The notes beneath the pieces are model-generated. The model did not search any database. It saw only the letters and a list, made by a program, of their open reading frames with translations, and was not told the DNA's origin. A program made the translations under genes and the position numbers. Positions 8,691-17,843 of a stretch of 64,000 bases of DNA are shown here, in pieces. Within the stretch, counting starts at the first letter, position 1, and each line of letters starts with the position of its first letter. The stretch is from Bacillus pseudomycoides (GTDB lineage: Bacteria > Bacillota > Bacilli > Bacillales > Bacillaceae_G). The stretch is from NCBI RefSeq assembly GCF_022811845.1, contig NZ_CP064269.1, positions 1 to 64,000 of the forward strand, written 5' to 3'.

Positions 8691-9055
8691 ACGCAATATA
8701 TAAAAGAATCACTAGAAAGTAAAATAGAAGGATAGATCTTAAGTCATTTCGGCTCGATTCGCTTTTTTCGCCAAGCCGAAGGACAAAAAGCAATGCAATT
8801 GTTCTCGACTTGGACTAGCAATTATACGAGCCGAACCGCTTAGATCATTCGTTCAAAAATAGTTCTTACTCAAAATTTTGATACGTTTAGTACGTGGGGT
8901 TTCGTCCCCACACGAGGAGCCAGCACTCCAAACAAAAAGCAAGGAAACCCCTAAATTCGGTTAATTTGTTTTTTATTATAAATACGGTATGTAGAATTTT
9001 ACATTTATTCTTATGAAAAATAAAATAAAATACCTATAGATTTAACCAAAATCAC
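8691..9055. other. non-coding stretch with hairpin and GAGCC-GCACTC motif
   Basis: No gene is visible. It holds palindromic TTCGGCT/AGCCGAA repeats (8749-8780), a hairpin GTGGGG-TTTCGT-CCCCAC (8894-8911) and ACGAGGAGCCAGCACTC (8912-8928), which recurs with 15 of 17 matches at 44658-44674. This may be an origin or transfer-origin fragment; the sequence alone does not decide. Confidence 0.4.
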
Positions 9056-9270
9056 TTATAACGCTCTATCTTCTTCTTTATAATCACTTAGCTTCATTGA
9101 ATATAATTGCATTAATTTGCCCCTTATCTCGTCATACAAACGAATCTGAGCACCCGTTTTTTTCCTAAACGCAAAATTTGAGTGATTATTTTATTCAACT
9201 TTAGATTTTGGCTCTCCAAATCATTTAAACATTGCTTTTCTTGTGATAATCCATTCTTTTCTTGTACCAT
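9056..9270 (-). pseudogene. small frameshifted gene remnant
   Basis: One frame gives MVQEKNGLSQEKQCLNDLES and continues LKLNKIITQ; then the next frame gives FAFRKKTGAQIRLYDE through DYKEEDRAL and a stop. Joined by a one-base shift they make a charged helical protein of about 71 residues. I do not recognise the family. It has a weak start context, so it may be the tail of a larger lost gene. Confidence 0.4.
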
Positions 9271-9321
9271 TTGGGGGCAGAAAGAATTTAACTAATTGAA
9301 AAGGACTTCCTTAGTGCCTCC

Positions 9322-9530
9322 ATGAGTGATACACCAAGAACAGTAGACTTAGAAATAGCTGATACTGTAAATACAAGTAAGTTAAAAACAGAGATTAACA
9401 CTCAATTAAAGAATCAAGATATTAGAGCATATACAATTAATGTGAGTCAGAGAAATATGGACATTGTAAAGAAAGAGAGGCGATGGAGCGAAGTTTACAG
9501 TTCTATTTTTGATGAAGTGTTTACCAAAAA
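9322..9530 (+). pseudogene. gene fragment cut by a Tn3-type miniature element
   Basis: Reads MSDTPRTVDLEIADTVNTSK and on to SSIFDEVFTKK, where the GGGGTACAGCC end of a miniature element begins at 9531. The preserved part is charged and soluble with an alternating beta/alpha look. No ribosome site precedes the ATG, so the true 5' end may also be missing. Product not recognised. Confidence 0.45.
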
Positions 9531-9756
9531 GGGGTACAGCCGAGATACGTGTAAAAATAGGTCATAGCCTTACTTTTATTCCCAATTAGATTTAGAATCA
9601 GTTTTTTATCCATTATTTCTTTGTACAAATCCTTGGTACATCTAATCTTTCATTGTTTAACTTATTATCATACACCCTAATCATACAATTCAAATTAAGT
9701 ATTTTCAGTAATCAACCAATGGATGATTAGGGTTAACCCATAAATAGACAAATTAC
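9531..9756. mobile_element. truncated Tn3-derived miniature element
   Basis: Begins GGGGTACAGCCGAGATACGT and matches 33496-33715 closely. The complete version at 33496-33832 has inverted ends; this one is cut on the right by IS240 copy 1. Confidence 0.65.
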
Positions 9757-10591
9757 AGTTCTGGTGCAAAAATATTAGTTAGAAACATAGAGTAACAATT
9801 TCCTCTATATTTCTAGCTTATGAAGATAAATCAAACAATTTATGAATAAATTGTTTTTGATTTTGGACAGACTTGTTCAGAACAAGTTGTCCTTTTTTCA
9901 TCATATGCATGGCTTCAACACCACTCAATATAGAAATTGCTGTTTTAAATGACTTAAATCCTAACATAGAACGAACTCGTCTTTTAATAAACCGGTGATC
10001 TTGTTCCACTATGTTATTGAGATATTTCACTTGTCTAATTTGGATGCCTTCTGGCATCCTTTTTTCTTCTTTTAACTCCTCAATTGCTACTGGATAAGCT
10101 GGATTCTTATCTACAGCAATGACACGAGGAGGACACATGCGAAAAAGCCAAGGCCTTTTGAAAAAGTGCTTGGCTGATTGAGTATTTCTATTTTTACTTA
10201 AGTAAAAATCAATCGTGTTTCCTTTTGAATCGACAGCACGGTATAAATACATCCATTGCCCTTTTACCTTAATATAGGTTTCATCGACTCTCCACGAATC
10301 ATTTGTTGATTTAAGATGATGTCGTACTTTCTCTTCTAATTGAGGTCCATATTGATGAACCCAACGCATAATTGTTGTGTGAGAAATGGATAAACCTCTT
10401 TCTTCCATCATTTCCACTAGGTTTCGAAAGCTTAAATTGTACCGTAGGTACCACCGTACTGTTAATAAGATTAGTTCAGGTTGATAATGCTTCCATTTGA
10501 ACAAATTTTCCTTTTCCATACTGGTCACGCGCCTTTTCTAGAGTAATGCTATCAGTATGTCCAAGTTTAAGAGATTTTTTGCACCAGAACC
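9757..10591. mobile_element. IS240 (IS6 family), copy 1
   Basis: Bounded by the IS240 ends (A)GTTCTGGTGCAAAAA on the left and TTTTTTGCACCAGAACC on the right. It is about 28 bp shorter than copies 2 and 4. It lies between a miniature-element remnant and the F5/8-type tail of the enhancin-like gene, which it truncates. Confidence 0.85.
9818..10519 (-). CDS. IS240 transposase (IS6 family DDE)
   Basis: Catalyses replicative (cointegrate) transposition. The zinc/HTH N terminus (SFRNLVEMMEERGLSISHTT) is followed by the DDE core: WRVDETYIKVKG, then VIAVDKNPAYP, then EQDHRFIKRRVRSMLGFKS. The segment KHFFKRPWLFRMCPPRVIAV differs from the other copies (RFFKKALQSFHVSKPRVITV), consistent with two compensating small indels. 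About 233 residues, full length for the family; activity of this copy is doubtful because of the altered segment. Start chosen at MEKEN, as in the other copies. Confidence 0.9.
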   Translation of the reverse strand: MEKENLFKWKHYQPELILLTVRWYLRYNLSFRNLVEMMEERGLSISHTTIMRWVHQYGPQLEEKVRHHLKSTNDSWRVDETYIKVKGQWMYLYRAVDSKGNTIDFYLSKNRNTQSAKHFFKRPWLFRMCPPRVIAVDKNPAYPVAIEELKEEKRMPEGIQIRQVKYLNNIVEQDHRFIKRRVRSMLGFKSFKTAISILSGVEAMHMMKKGQLVLNKSVQNQKQFIHKLFDLSS

Positions 10592-12088
10592 GAATTATAT
10601 GATGTGCCCTATTGGCTATGCCAAATTGTATTTGGATTGTCATCGATTGCATTACTAGCTAGATCACACACACACACTTGCTTTCATTATTTTCTCGGAC
10701 CATACGCAGCGGTTGGTTTAACAGGTTTCGCATCCGTCGCTTCCCATATAGGGGCAGTTAATGTTGGATAATTCAAAGCTTCTACTTTTTTTCTTGTTTC
10801 TTGTGATGCTTTCAGTCCCCATTGATCGAAAAATGGCAGTAAATTTTGTTTCGCTACTTTCGATGTATTGTAAATAAAGGCTTGTATTTTATCTTCATTC
10901 GTTTCTGAAGTTTGTCTTTGGCAACTCTCGATATAGTTTGTGAAGATTTGGATAGAAATCTTGCCCATATGCTAAATGAAGTTGCCAAAACATAACAACT
11001 TTCACAAACGGGTCATTAATATTTTCATATTCTTTATCTGTTTGTTTTAAGTATTGAAAGGCTCTGTCATAATCCTTCTTTTTCTAAACGTGTTGGTTGA
11101 CCTGGGAATAATTGTTTTTGCAGCTAAAGAGTATATATTAACATTGACTTCAACTACTCCATCCCACGTCCAAGGGTATTGTTGCCTTGTATGCCCTGCT
11201 TCATGCATTTGTCCCCATCCAAATTCATTTGCATTTAAAGCACTTTTAATTGCATCATAAGCAGTAGTAAATACGACTCCATCTCTACCTGCATACATGT
11301 ACATGCCCGGTGGGTTGTTAGGATTTTCTACAAAAGCCCAAAGACGGCGAGTTGAACGATGTAACGGATTAGAACTTGTTTCAGATAGTCCCGATATTTT
11401 ATCTTGTGCTAGAATCATTTCATCATATTTTTTAATAGGGCACAGGATCTTGATCCGTAATATATTTCTTCGCACTATCGCGAGTAACAGTAAGTACTGC
11501 TCGTTTAGATTTCAATTGTACAGCAGGTGCATCTGGATATTTGTCCATCATGGCAATCCAGTCTACTTTCGTATGCTTTCCTAATTCAAAAAATGGAACG
11601 GGACTTCCACCTTGTGTTACTTTGACCTTAACGGTTCCTTTCCCTTCACAGTTATCAAACCCTAATAAACCACCGTTTGGAGAGGAGATGGTGTTAGAAC
11701 CCGGGGAAAGACGAAATGCTTTTCCCCCTTCTTTATCATATTCATTTGTCCCAATAGTTGCTCCAAGCTTGTCTAATCCTGATAGTCCCGATACTTCAAT
11801 TGTGACTTGTTCATTCGGTTTTACATAGATTCCTGTTGGCGTATAGTTTCGTTGCTCACTTCTTCTTTCTCTTGCTGCTTCACCCATATAATGTCCTGTA
11901 CTTGGAAGTTCAAACGTCCTCTCTTCATATTGCACCTGGGTTTGCGTAGTTTCAGCATGAATGTTCAAACCATTTACAGTCATAGATGTAAATAATGTCG
12001 TTGTCAAAACAGCAGATGCCATAAATACTTTCATTGGTTTTTGTAATTTACGATTCTTTCTTTTGTTCATATCAATCATTCCTTTCAT
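10592..12088 (-). pseudogene. enhancin-like M60 metallopeptidase, frameshifted and IS-truncated
   Basis: Secreted M60 (enhancin/Bel-like) peptidase of the kind that degrades insect gut mucin. An N-terminal signal sequence (KVFMASAVLTTTLFTSM) leads a beta-rich domain, then the zinc site HEAGH (in GQMHEAGHTRQQ) with the downstream Glu of DGVVEVNVN. At least three one-base frameshifts (near 11440, 11095 and 10960) interrupt it. After KPTAAYGPRK the DNA still encodes ASNAIDDNPNTIWHS, the start of an F5/8 type C (CBM32-like) domain, before IS240 copy 1 cuts it at 10591. So the ancestral protein was longer. A perfect PlcR box lies about 590 bp upstream, now separated by a Tn3-type end. Confidence 0.8.
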
Positions 12089-12296
12089 TTAAATTCGTTC
12101 TAACGTTCATACGAAACGCCGATTTCCTCACTAGCCCTTCATATCATTTTATTATGTTAATACAATAAAAATTCCTCTTACTATGGCTACTTCTTAAATT
12201 TACTTATCCCCCCTCTCTTATTTCATACACGTAAAAATTATACTTATATATAATTTTGGAGGGGAGCGTCTGGCCGCGTATAGAAACGGTCATGAC

Positions 12297-12498
12297 TTTT
12301 CCCACCATATCCAAATGAGAAAGCAAGGCAGATCATGTTGTATTCTGCATAGTAGGTATGTCGAAGAATTAAAATGGATTTATATGGCTATTCCTTCCAT
12401 TTATACATAACTAATATGTATCGCCCATTATTTTTTATGACTTTTTACGATTTAGGTCTTGATAACGTACAATTTTCTTTTTTTGATATGGTGAGGCC
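12297..12498. repeat. Tn3-type end (12461-12498) and possible degenerate partner
   Basis: On the minus strand 12498-12461 reads GGCCTCACCATATCAAAAAA and on to GAAAATTGTACGTTATC, the same 38-bp end family as 49658, 51273 and 52252. CCCACCATATCCAAATGAGA at 12295-12314 could be a decayed left partner. No gene lies in 12089-12693; it is the disrupted upstream region of the enhancin-like gene. Confidence 0.55.
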
Positions 12499-12675
12499 TA
12501 TATACACCAGATTGTTAGTTCACAAAATACAAGAGATTTGAGATCAGTATCGGAGTAACGCCACATCCCCTATAATGATTCATATGTTACGTCTTTCAAA
12601 AGAATCTGATTTATAGAACGTGTCAGAATTTATATTTTACTATATTTAATATTCATTTATTGTTTTTTTCGTTAA

Positions 12676-12691
12676 TATGTATAATTACATA
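12676..12691. promoter_or_regulatory. PlcR box
   Basis: TATGTATAATTACATA matches TATGNANNNNTNCATA at all fixed positions. It lies two bases outside the left end of the 12694-14646 cassette. It could have served the enhancin-like gene (minus strand) before insertions moved the two apart, or could act rightwards on the lipoprotein gene 440 bp away. Confidence 0.7.
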
Positions 12692-12842
12692 AAGGGATAT
12701 CGTCAGCATTTCGGAAAAAAAACACGTTAAGAGCATGCAAGATTTTATACAGTTTTTCGGCTAATCGAGTAACAAACGAGAACCCTAAAACCGCGCCAGG
12801 ATAGGAATGTATAAAAAAATGCATAGATCCATAGAACAAAAA

Positions 12843-12877
12843 AAGGAGGATCCCTTGTGAGAGTAGGGATCCTCCTT
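12843..12877. terminator. bidirectional terminator hairpin
   Basis: Stem AAGGAGGATCCC / GGGATCCTCCTT with an 11-base loop, preceded by an A run and lying between the cassette end and the lipoprotein gene. It would shield the cassette from outside transcription. Confidence 0.7.
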
Positions 12878-13134
12878 GTCCTTGCTACCGATAATTGTGC
12901 GTTATGTGAACTAGATTTGTATAGAGTATGCATTCAATCCTTTCGGATCTTCTTCAACTAAAGGGCCAGATAATTGAATAAGAATCTCAAACAAAATTGG
13001 TATTAATTAACCTCAGCATGGTGAGGTTGTGAAGAATGATATTTAAACTAACGTTGCAGGTTAGTTCAACAGGAATATTTAAAAATGGTATAATTAACAA
13101 TAAAAGGAAATTTAATTTTAGGGGGAGGAATTTT

Positions 13135-13635
13135 TTGAAACTAAAATCTATGGTATTTATTTTCTTGAGTATGCTTGTTTTAGTTGTGGGTTGCTCTTCA
13201 AATGAAACAGTTGAAAGTAAGTGGACTTCACCTGAAGATATACCAAACTTTGTCAAAGAAAGTGATTTTGAGAAAATTGATTGGAATAGAAAAGCCGTGA
13301 CGTTCAATGACAATATTATCGGAAATGAAAATAAATCAGGTGTTATTGGTGCTGATATGCCAAGTATAAACATTAACCAAAAGTGGATGTGGCACCTTTG
13401 GGGTGTTGAAAATCCCAAGGAAACTGAACTAACAGTCGTTGGTTTTCACAGAGAAACGGGAACTGTCCATCAAATCATAACAACAGGTTGGACGATAGGT
13501 CTTGAAGGAGAGAATAATGGAGCAGATGCACACGCACCTTCAAGCGTGAACATTCCAAAGTCAGGAGAATGGGCAATATTGCTTTATACTGATGGAAAAT
13601 TATTCGATAAATTAGTTTACGATATAAATGAATAA
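13135..13635 (+). CDS. DUF4871-like lipoprotein
   Basis: A TTG start at 13135 follows the strong site GGGGGAGG; translation from further upstream lacks a ribosome site. A short signal peptide ends in the lipobox LVVGC, so the protein is anchored to the outside of the membrane. The mature part (MWHLWGVENPKETELTVVGF, ENNGADAHAPSS, SGEWAILLYTDGKLFD) resembles DUF4871 lipoproteins of Bacillus. Function unknown. It is cargo of the 12694-14646 cassette and is followed by a terminator of its own. 166 residues. Confidence 0.75.
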   Translation: MKLKSMVFIFLSMLVLVVGCSSNETVESKWTSPEDIPNFVKESDFEKIDWNRKAVTFNDNIIGNENKSGVIGADMPSININQKWMWHLWGVENPKETELTVVGFHRETGTVHQIITTGWTIGLEGENNGADAHAPSSVNIPKSGEWAILLYTDGKLFDKLVYDINE

Positions 13636-13685
13636 TGAGTATTCTTCTTCAACTATAGGACTCGATCCTTCAATAATCAGCACAA

Positions 13686-13715
13686 AAAAAGGATCTTCAA
13701 TCGAAGATCCTTTTT
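13686..13715. terminator. rho-independent terminator
   Basis: AAAAAGGATCTTC-AATC-GAAGATCCTTTTT, directly after the lipoprotein gene. Confidence 0.85.
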
Positions 13716-13858
13716 CAATACCGATAATGAGACGTTATGTTAACTCTCTATGAATAAGATATACAAAATAAGAGTTGAGAAGCAAATAAAAAACGGTTCT
13801 TTTTATGGTAAAATTTGTTATAGATGGATAATACAATTAAACAAACGAGCCATTTGGC

Positions 13859-13899
13859 GGCACATAAAGGTGCAACCTTTTGTTGCACCTTTATGTGCC
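13859..13899. repeat. 18-bp perfect hairpin upstream of XRE gene
   Basis: GGCACATAAAGGTGCAAC and its exact complement are separated by CTTTT. It is followed by TATAAC rather than a T run, so it is not a typical terminator. It is placed 66 bp before the XRE gene. Confidence 0.6.
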
Positions 13900-13964
13900 T
13901 ATAACTATCTTTACTTTAGCCATCCACTTCAATAATACTGGAATAAGAAAGGGCGATAAACAAT

Positions 13965-14429
13965 ATGTTTTTTGGAGATAAATTAAAAAAAGAAAGAGAA
14001 AAGAAAGGTTGGTCACAGGAGTACCTTGCTACAAAAATACATGTTAGCCGTCAATCAGTTTCAAAGTGGGAAACAGGTAAAAACTATCCCAGTATTGGAG
14101 TGATTATCGATTTAAGTGATTTATTCGGCATCACAATCGATGAATTATTAAGGAGTGATGGAGAGTTGAAAGAAAAAATAATTCAAGATAGTAAAGGATC
14201 GACAGATTTAAATTGGAAATCATACCTTTTAACCGGTTTAGGTATTCTTATGGGGATTGTAATTGTTAGTATGATCAAACATGATGGAATTGATTGGATA
14301 TCCATTAGTTGGTCAGCAGTTGCAACAGCAGCCTTCTTGTACCTTATTTCTCTTCTTTTTCCACAAGGAGCAAAAAGAGTGAAACAAAAAAGTAGGTGGA
14401 AAATTCCACAAACGGATTCGATTGCTTAA
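13965..14429 (+). CDS. XRE family regulator with membrane C terminus
   Basis: The N-terminal 65 residues form a Cro/CI-type helix-turn-helix (GWSQEYLATKIHVSRQSVSK, WETGKNYPSIGVIIDLSDLF). The C-terminal half has two hydrophobic stretches (LLTGLGILMGIVIVSMI, WSAVATAAFLYLISLLF), so it is likely membrane-attached. Such one-component regulators often sense envelope conditions and control neighbours; the lipoprotein in the same cassette is the obvious candidate target, by inference. 154 residues; terminator follows. Confidence 0.8.
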   Translation: MFFGDKLKKEREKKGWSQEYLATKIHVSRQSVSKWETGKNYPSIGVIIDLSDLFGITIDELLRSDGELKEKIIQDSKGSTDLNWKSYLLTGLGILMGIVIVSMIKHDGIDWISISWSAVATAAFLYLISLLFPQGAKRVKQKSRWKIPQTDSIA

Positions 14430-14443
14430 TAAACCTGATTTTA

Positions 14444-14483
14444 AAAAACGATTCCTACTGTTTGTAAAGGAATCGTTTTTTTG
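14444..14483. terminator. rho-independent terminator
   Basis: AAAAAACGATTCC / GGAATCGTTTTTTT with a 14-base loop, closing the XRE gene. Confidence 0.85.
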
Positions 14484-14645
14484 ATATAAATTACCTTTTG
14501 GATTAAAAAGTATAGGAAATATTATTAATAAACATTCATAAATTTAACTTCCGCTAACGAAAATTATGTAAATGAGCTGTCCAAATGGATGGCTTATTTT
14601 ATTTTTAGGTTAACGTGGCTTTTTTCCAAAATGCTGGCGGTACCC

Positions 14646-14763
14646 CATGGCTATCAAGCTAAGAAAATATAACTCCCCCAGAACCAGATTTTGTCCTAAT
14701 TTGTAATAAAAGAGCTCATTTTTTCGTTATGGGGGGTGACCTGTTTTCTTAAGTTGATGGATG
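14646..14763. mobile_element. 118-bp IS231-ended miniature element
   Basis: Left end CATGGCTATCAAGCTAAGAA; right end, read inward, CATCCATCAACTTAAGAAAA. Both are IS231-type termini and nothing is coded inside. It sits exactly at the end of the Tn4430-like repeat, a known preferred target of IS231. GGCGGTACCCC and GTGGTAGGCCCC on its two sides look like a diverged target duplication. Confidence 0.65.
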
Positions 14764-14860
14764 TGTGTGGTAGGCCCCCTACATGGAATCCTACTGTCTT
14801 TGTTTTAATTCAGAAATTTCTAAATTAACTTTCTTTTTATTTAAAATTGTAATACAATTG

Positions 14861-14878
14861 AGTTAAATAAATTTAACT
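14861..14878. promoter_or_regulatory. operator and promoter of ArsR-like gene
   Basis: AGTTAAATAAATTTAACT is an 18-bp inverted repeat just after a TACAAT -10-like hexamer and 24 bp before the ATG at 14902. It fits an autoregulatory operator for the winged-helix protein that follows. Confidence 0.55.
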
Positions 14879-14901
14879 GGTTAAAAAAAGGATGATGCAT
14901 A

Positions 14902-15495
14902 ATGAAACAAAAAGCCATTTCCATTATCGAAACATATGAACAATTAAAAGTAATAAGCGATCCATTACGTACAAAAATGCTTATATACTTAGTCGAAAAG
15001 CCATATACAGGTCATCAACTTGCTCAGCTTTTAAATCTTTCTCGCGCAAAAATACTCTATCACCTCCGCGAACTAGAAAAACACAACATCATTCAATTAG
15101 TAAAAAAAGAAGAACAGGGAGGGAATATTTTAAAGTACTATCAGGCTGTTTCGCGTGGCTTTATTCCTGCAAATCACTTACTTCACTACATTGAATCGCA
15201 ACAGGCAACAAGACAATCCTATTTAGAAGTATTACATCGTGCACAAACAAGAGTATTAACTGCTCCAGATACCTCATTCGATTTAACATCTTCCCATGTT
15301 GAAGATTGGCCAAGTATCTCGATGCAAACAGAATTCTCATTAACAGAAGAACAATTTATAAAGTTTTTAAATCAGTATAGAAACCTTGTTAAAGAAACTT
15401 TAGCAGCTTCCACAGAAACTGATGCTAATAAAAACTTTTATGTTACAATCACAGGTTTTGAAATTGATCAACTGCTCTTTAACGAAGATTTATAA
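14902..15495 (+). CDS. ArsR-type winged-helix transcriptional regulator
   Basis: Residues 12-80 form an ArsR/HTH_20 winged helix (SDPLRTKMLIYLVEKPYTGH, QLAQLLNLSRAKILYHLREL). The remaining 115 residues are a ligand-sensing or dimer domain without the cysteine clusters of metal sensors. It has the start ATG at 14902 with a GGATG site and sits 27 bp ahead of an MFS efflux gene, the usual pairing for a drug-responsive regulator of its own pump. 197 residues. Confidence 0.8.
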   Translation: MKQKAISIIETYEQLKVISDPLRTKMLIYLVEKPYTGHQLAQLLNLSRAKILYHLRELEKHNIIQLVKKEEQGGNILKYYQAVSRGFIPANHLLHYIESQQATRQSYLEVLHRAQTRVLTAPDTSFDLTSSHVEDWPSISMQTEFSLTEEQFIKFLNQYRNLVKETLAASTETDANKNFYVTITGFEIDQLLFNEDL

Positions 15496-15522
15496 TTCAT
15501 TATTTGTGGGGAGGAATATTCT

Positions 15523-16771
15523 TTGAGTGAGCCGTTTATATCACAACAAGTTCAACCTAAGTATACAAGCATGTCATTATTTAAAAATCGTGCATTCTTA
15601 TTTCTTTGGTTATCTAGTACCTCTTCTTTTCTTGCTCTTTCAACCTACCTATTTGCAGAGCAATGGTATGTTATTCGATCTTTAGGTCAGGAATCAGCAC
15701 TTGGGATTGTCATGATGGTAACTCTAATCCCGCGAGTCCTCCTAATGACTGTTGGAGGTGTATGGGCAGATCGCTTTAAACGTTCAAAAATTATGTTGGT
15801 TTCTAGCTTCACGCGTTTTTTACTGGTTTTTGTAATGATTACTTTATTACATTTGCATCTATTAAATTTATGGTCGTTACTGTTTTTTGCACTACTATTT
15901 GGAATTCTGGATGCTTTCTTTTCACCAGCGAATCAGTCTCTTCTTCCTCTTCTAGTCCCAAAAGAGATGTTAACTCGATCTAATTCCTTTATTCAAACTT
16001 CCAATCAAGTTGCAATGTTTGCCGGACCAATGATAGGCGGCTGGATTATTACAGTTAGTTCTTTCTCGGTTTTATTTCTCTTCGTTGCTTGCTTTTATTA
16101 ATTACATCCGCTTTCACTTTATGTATTAAAGAAAAAAATTCTTCACCGTCTTCTAAGCAAGCATCTACCAGACAAGAGCTATTAGAAGGTTTTCAATATG
16201 TATGGAACATGCCTTTTTTAAAATCTATACTTTTTATTTTAATGACAATAAACGTCCTCTTCTTTGGCCCTTTACTTATGGGAATTCCATTATTAGCGAG
16301 CGAGGTATTACATGGAAAGGCAGTTGAGGTAAGTTTTTTACAAAGCTCTTATCAAGGAGGAATGCTAGGAGGCGCTTTATTGATTGGGCTTTTAAATATT
16401 AGGAAAAATAGAGGTCTTTCTATTCTAATACTTATTTCTTTTCTTGGTATTTTTCTTTCTCTCCTTGGTCAAATGTATGTTTTATGGCAAGGAATCCTTT
16501 TACTTGTGATGATGGGTTTCATGTCTTCTATGATTAATGTACCACTGGTGTCTATTATTCAAGAAAACAGTGAAACAGATAAGCTAGGAGAGTTATGAGT
16601 TTCGTAAATGCCTCTTCGAACGGTTTAGTTCCGCTATCTTATGCTTTTGTATCTATATGCTTAACATTTGGCACTTCTATATCTAACATTCTACTATGTT
16701 GTGGCCTACTCATAACTATCTTATCCATTCTTTTTATAACAAAATATAAAATTGTACGTGATACAAATTAA
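15523..16771 (+). pseudogene. MFS efflux transporter, two frameshifts
   Basis: Starts TTG after GGGGAGG. The first part has six membrane segments and the MFS loop motif GGVWADRFKRSK, ending FLFVACFY. A one-base shift continues in LLLLITSAFTLCIKEKNSS to ETDKLGEL. A second shift continues MSFVNASSNGLVPLSYAF and two last helices, ending KIVRDTN. Together about 415 residues with 12 helices, like macrolide or drug exporters of the Mef/EntS type. Whether the shifts are real or sequence errors is open, since the window has many one-base indels. Confidence 0.75.
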
Positions 16772-16829
16772 CTAAACAGTGCAGTATTTCTAGAAATTAA
16801 ATGTTGGTTCAGGTTAAGCAGGTGGAGCG

Positions 16830-17367
16830 ATGCTATTTATAAATGTACTAAAAATTTTTTCCGTATTGGGTGTACAGAGGTATCTTATTTTTATTGGAAA
16901 TAAGTATATTATTCGAAAGTGTAGAGGAATTTACCTATGAATTAAAATGTACCACTGGCTCGCTCATGTTTGCTGTCGTAAGAAGTAAGTCATTATTACA
17001 TTTTTTAAAACCGTATCGAGTGATGACATTTGTAACTTTAGAAAATAAAGAAAAAGCGGATCTAGTAAAAAGTATAATTGCATCAAATAAGTTACACGTT
17101 GAAGTTAAACGAGAAAAATCCTTAATAGGTAATAAAGCAATTCAAACAAATGTGGTTAAAAGATGGGATGTAGGAGAATTTATACAATTGGATGTAGATT
17201 TTAAATATGGTTTTATTTATTATTTGTCGATGGAAGATTTAAAAATCCTCCCTGCCCCATTATCGACAGAAAAAGATGTTGGTCTCTTCATGGATAGTAT
17301 GGCTGACACATTAGAAAAGTTTTTAACAGATTTATTCGTGAGGAATATCGAAACAGTAACAGTATAG
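16830..17367 (+). pseudogene. unknown plasmid protein, frameshift near its 5' end
   Basis: ATG at 16830 behind GGTGGAG gives MLFINVLKIFSVLGVQRYLI; near 16905 the frame moves by one base into ESVEEFTYELKCTTGSLMFA and runs to a stop at 17367. The joined product would be about 175 residues, mixed alpha/beta and soluble. It heads a run of small plasmid genes (17391, 17844, 18142) on the same strand. I do not recognise the family. Confidence 0.5.
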
Positions 17368-17390
17368 AAAAGCTACAAGGAGGGATATGA

Positions 17391-17648
17391 ATGTTTGTTC
17401 ATATTGACGTAATAGTATTAAAAGCACTATCTATACTATTTTCAATTGTGTTTTTAGCTGGGCTTAGTTATACCCTTTATCAAAATCTAAATAAATATTT
17501 TCTAGAAGTTAATAATGCCACTTCATTTAATCGAGACTCGGTTAATATTTTAAGAAAAAAATTATTTGTAAATTGGATTTATATTAATGCGGGAATTGGA
17601 GTATTACTTATAATTGTGTACTATTTTATGAAGCTCATAATTCTTTAA
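17391..17648 (+). CDS. small membrane protein
   Basis: 85 residues with two membrane helices (ALSILFSIVFLAGLSYTLY and INAGIGVLLIIVYYFMKLII) and a charged loop of about 30 residues between. Strong site AAGGAGGG before ATG, 23 bp after the previous gene, so probably co-transcribed. Function unknown. Confidence 0.6.
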   Translation: MFVHIDVIVLKALSILFSIVFLAGLSYTLYQNLNKYFLEVNNATSFNRDSVNILRKKLFVNWIYINAGIGVLLIIVYYFMKLIIL

Positions 17649-17843
17649 TTTGGATTTTCATATTTTTGAGCCTTTTTATCGTGTGGTATTGTACAGTTTC
17701 AGAGAATTTTAGGTTATTGTCGAACGTCATTCTAAAATGGGAATGGCGTATTTTTGTACTTTTTTGAGGTACAAATTCGAAAAAGTGAATCATCATCATA
17801 TGTATTTAATGCACCTAGAATTTTATATGGATGGTGAGAAAAT

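Larger units (their letters stand above)
12694..14646. mobile_element. transposase-less cassette with Tn4430-like ends
   Basis: The left end 12694-12731 reads GGGATATCGTCAGCATTTCG and on to AAAACACGTTAAG. The right end, read inward from 14646, is GGGGTACCGCCAGCATTTTG and on to GCCACGTTAA. Both match the Tn4430 38-bp end. Inside are a lipoprotein gene, an XRE regulator gene and three strong hairpins, but no transposase or resolvase. The flanking five bases (ATAAA / ATGGC) are not a duplication, so the ends may have been shuffled after insertion. Confidence 0.65.

Noticed and set aside
12745..12933. 62-codon minus-strand open frame
   Set aside because: It spans the terminator hairpin at 12843-12877 and has no ribosome site.
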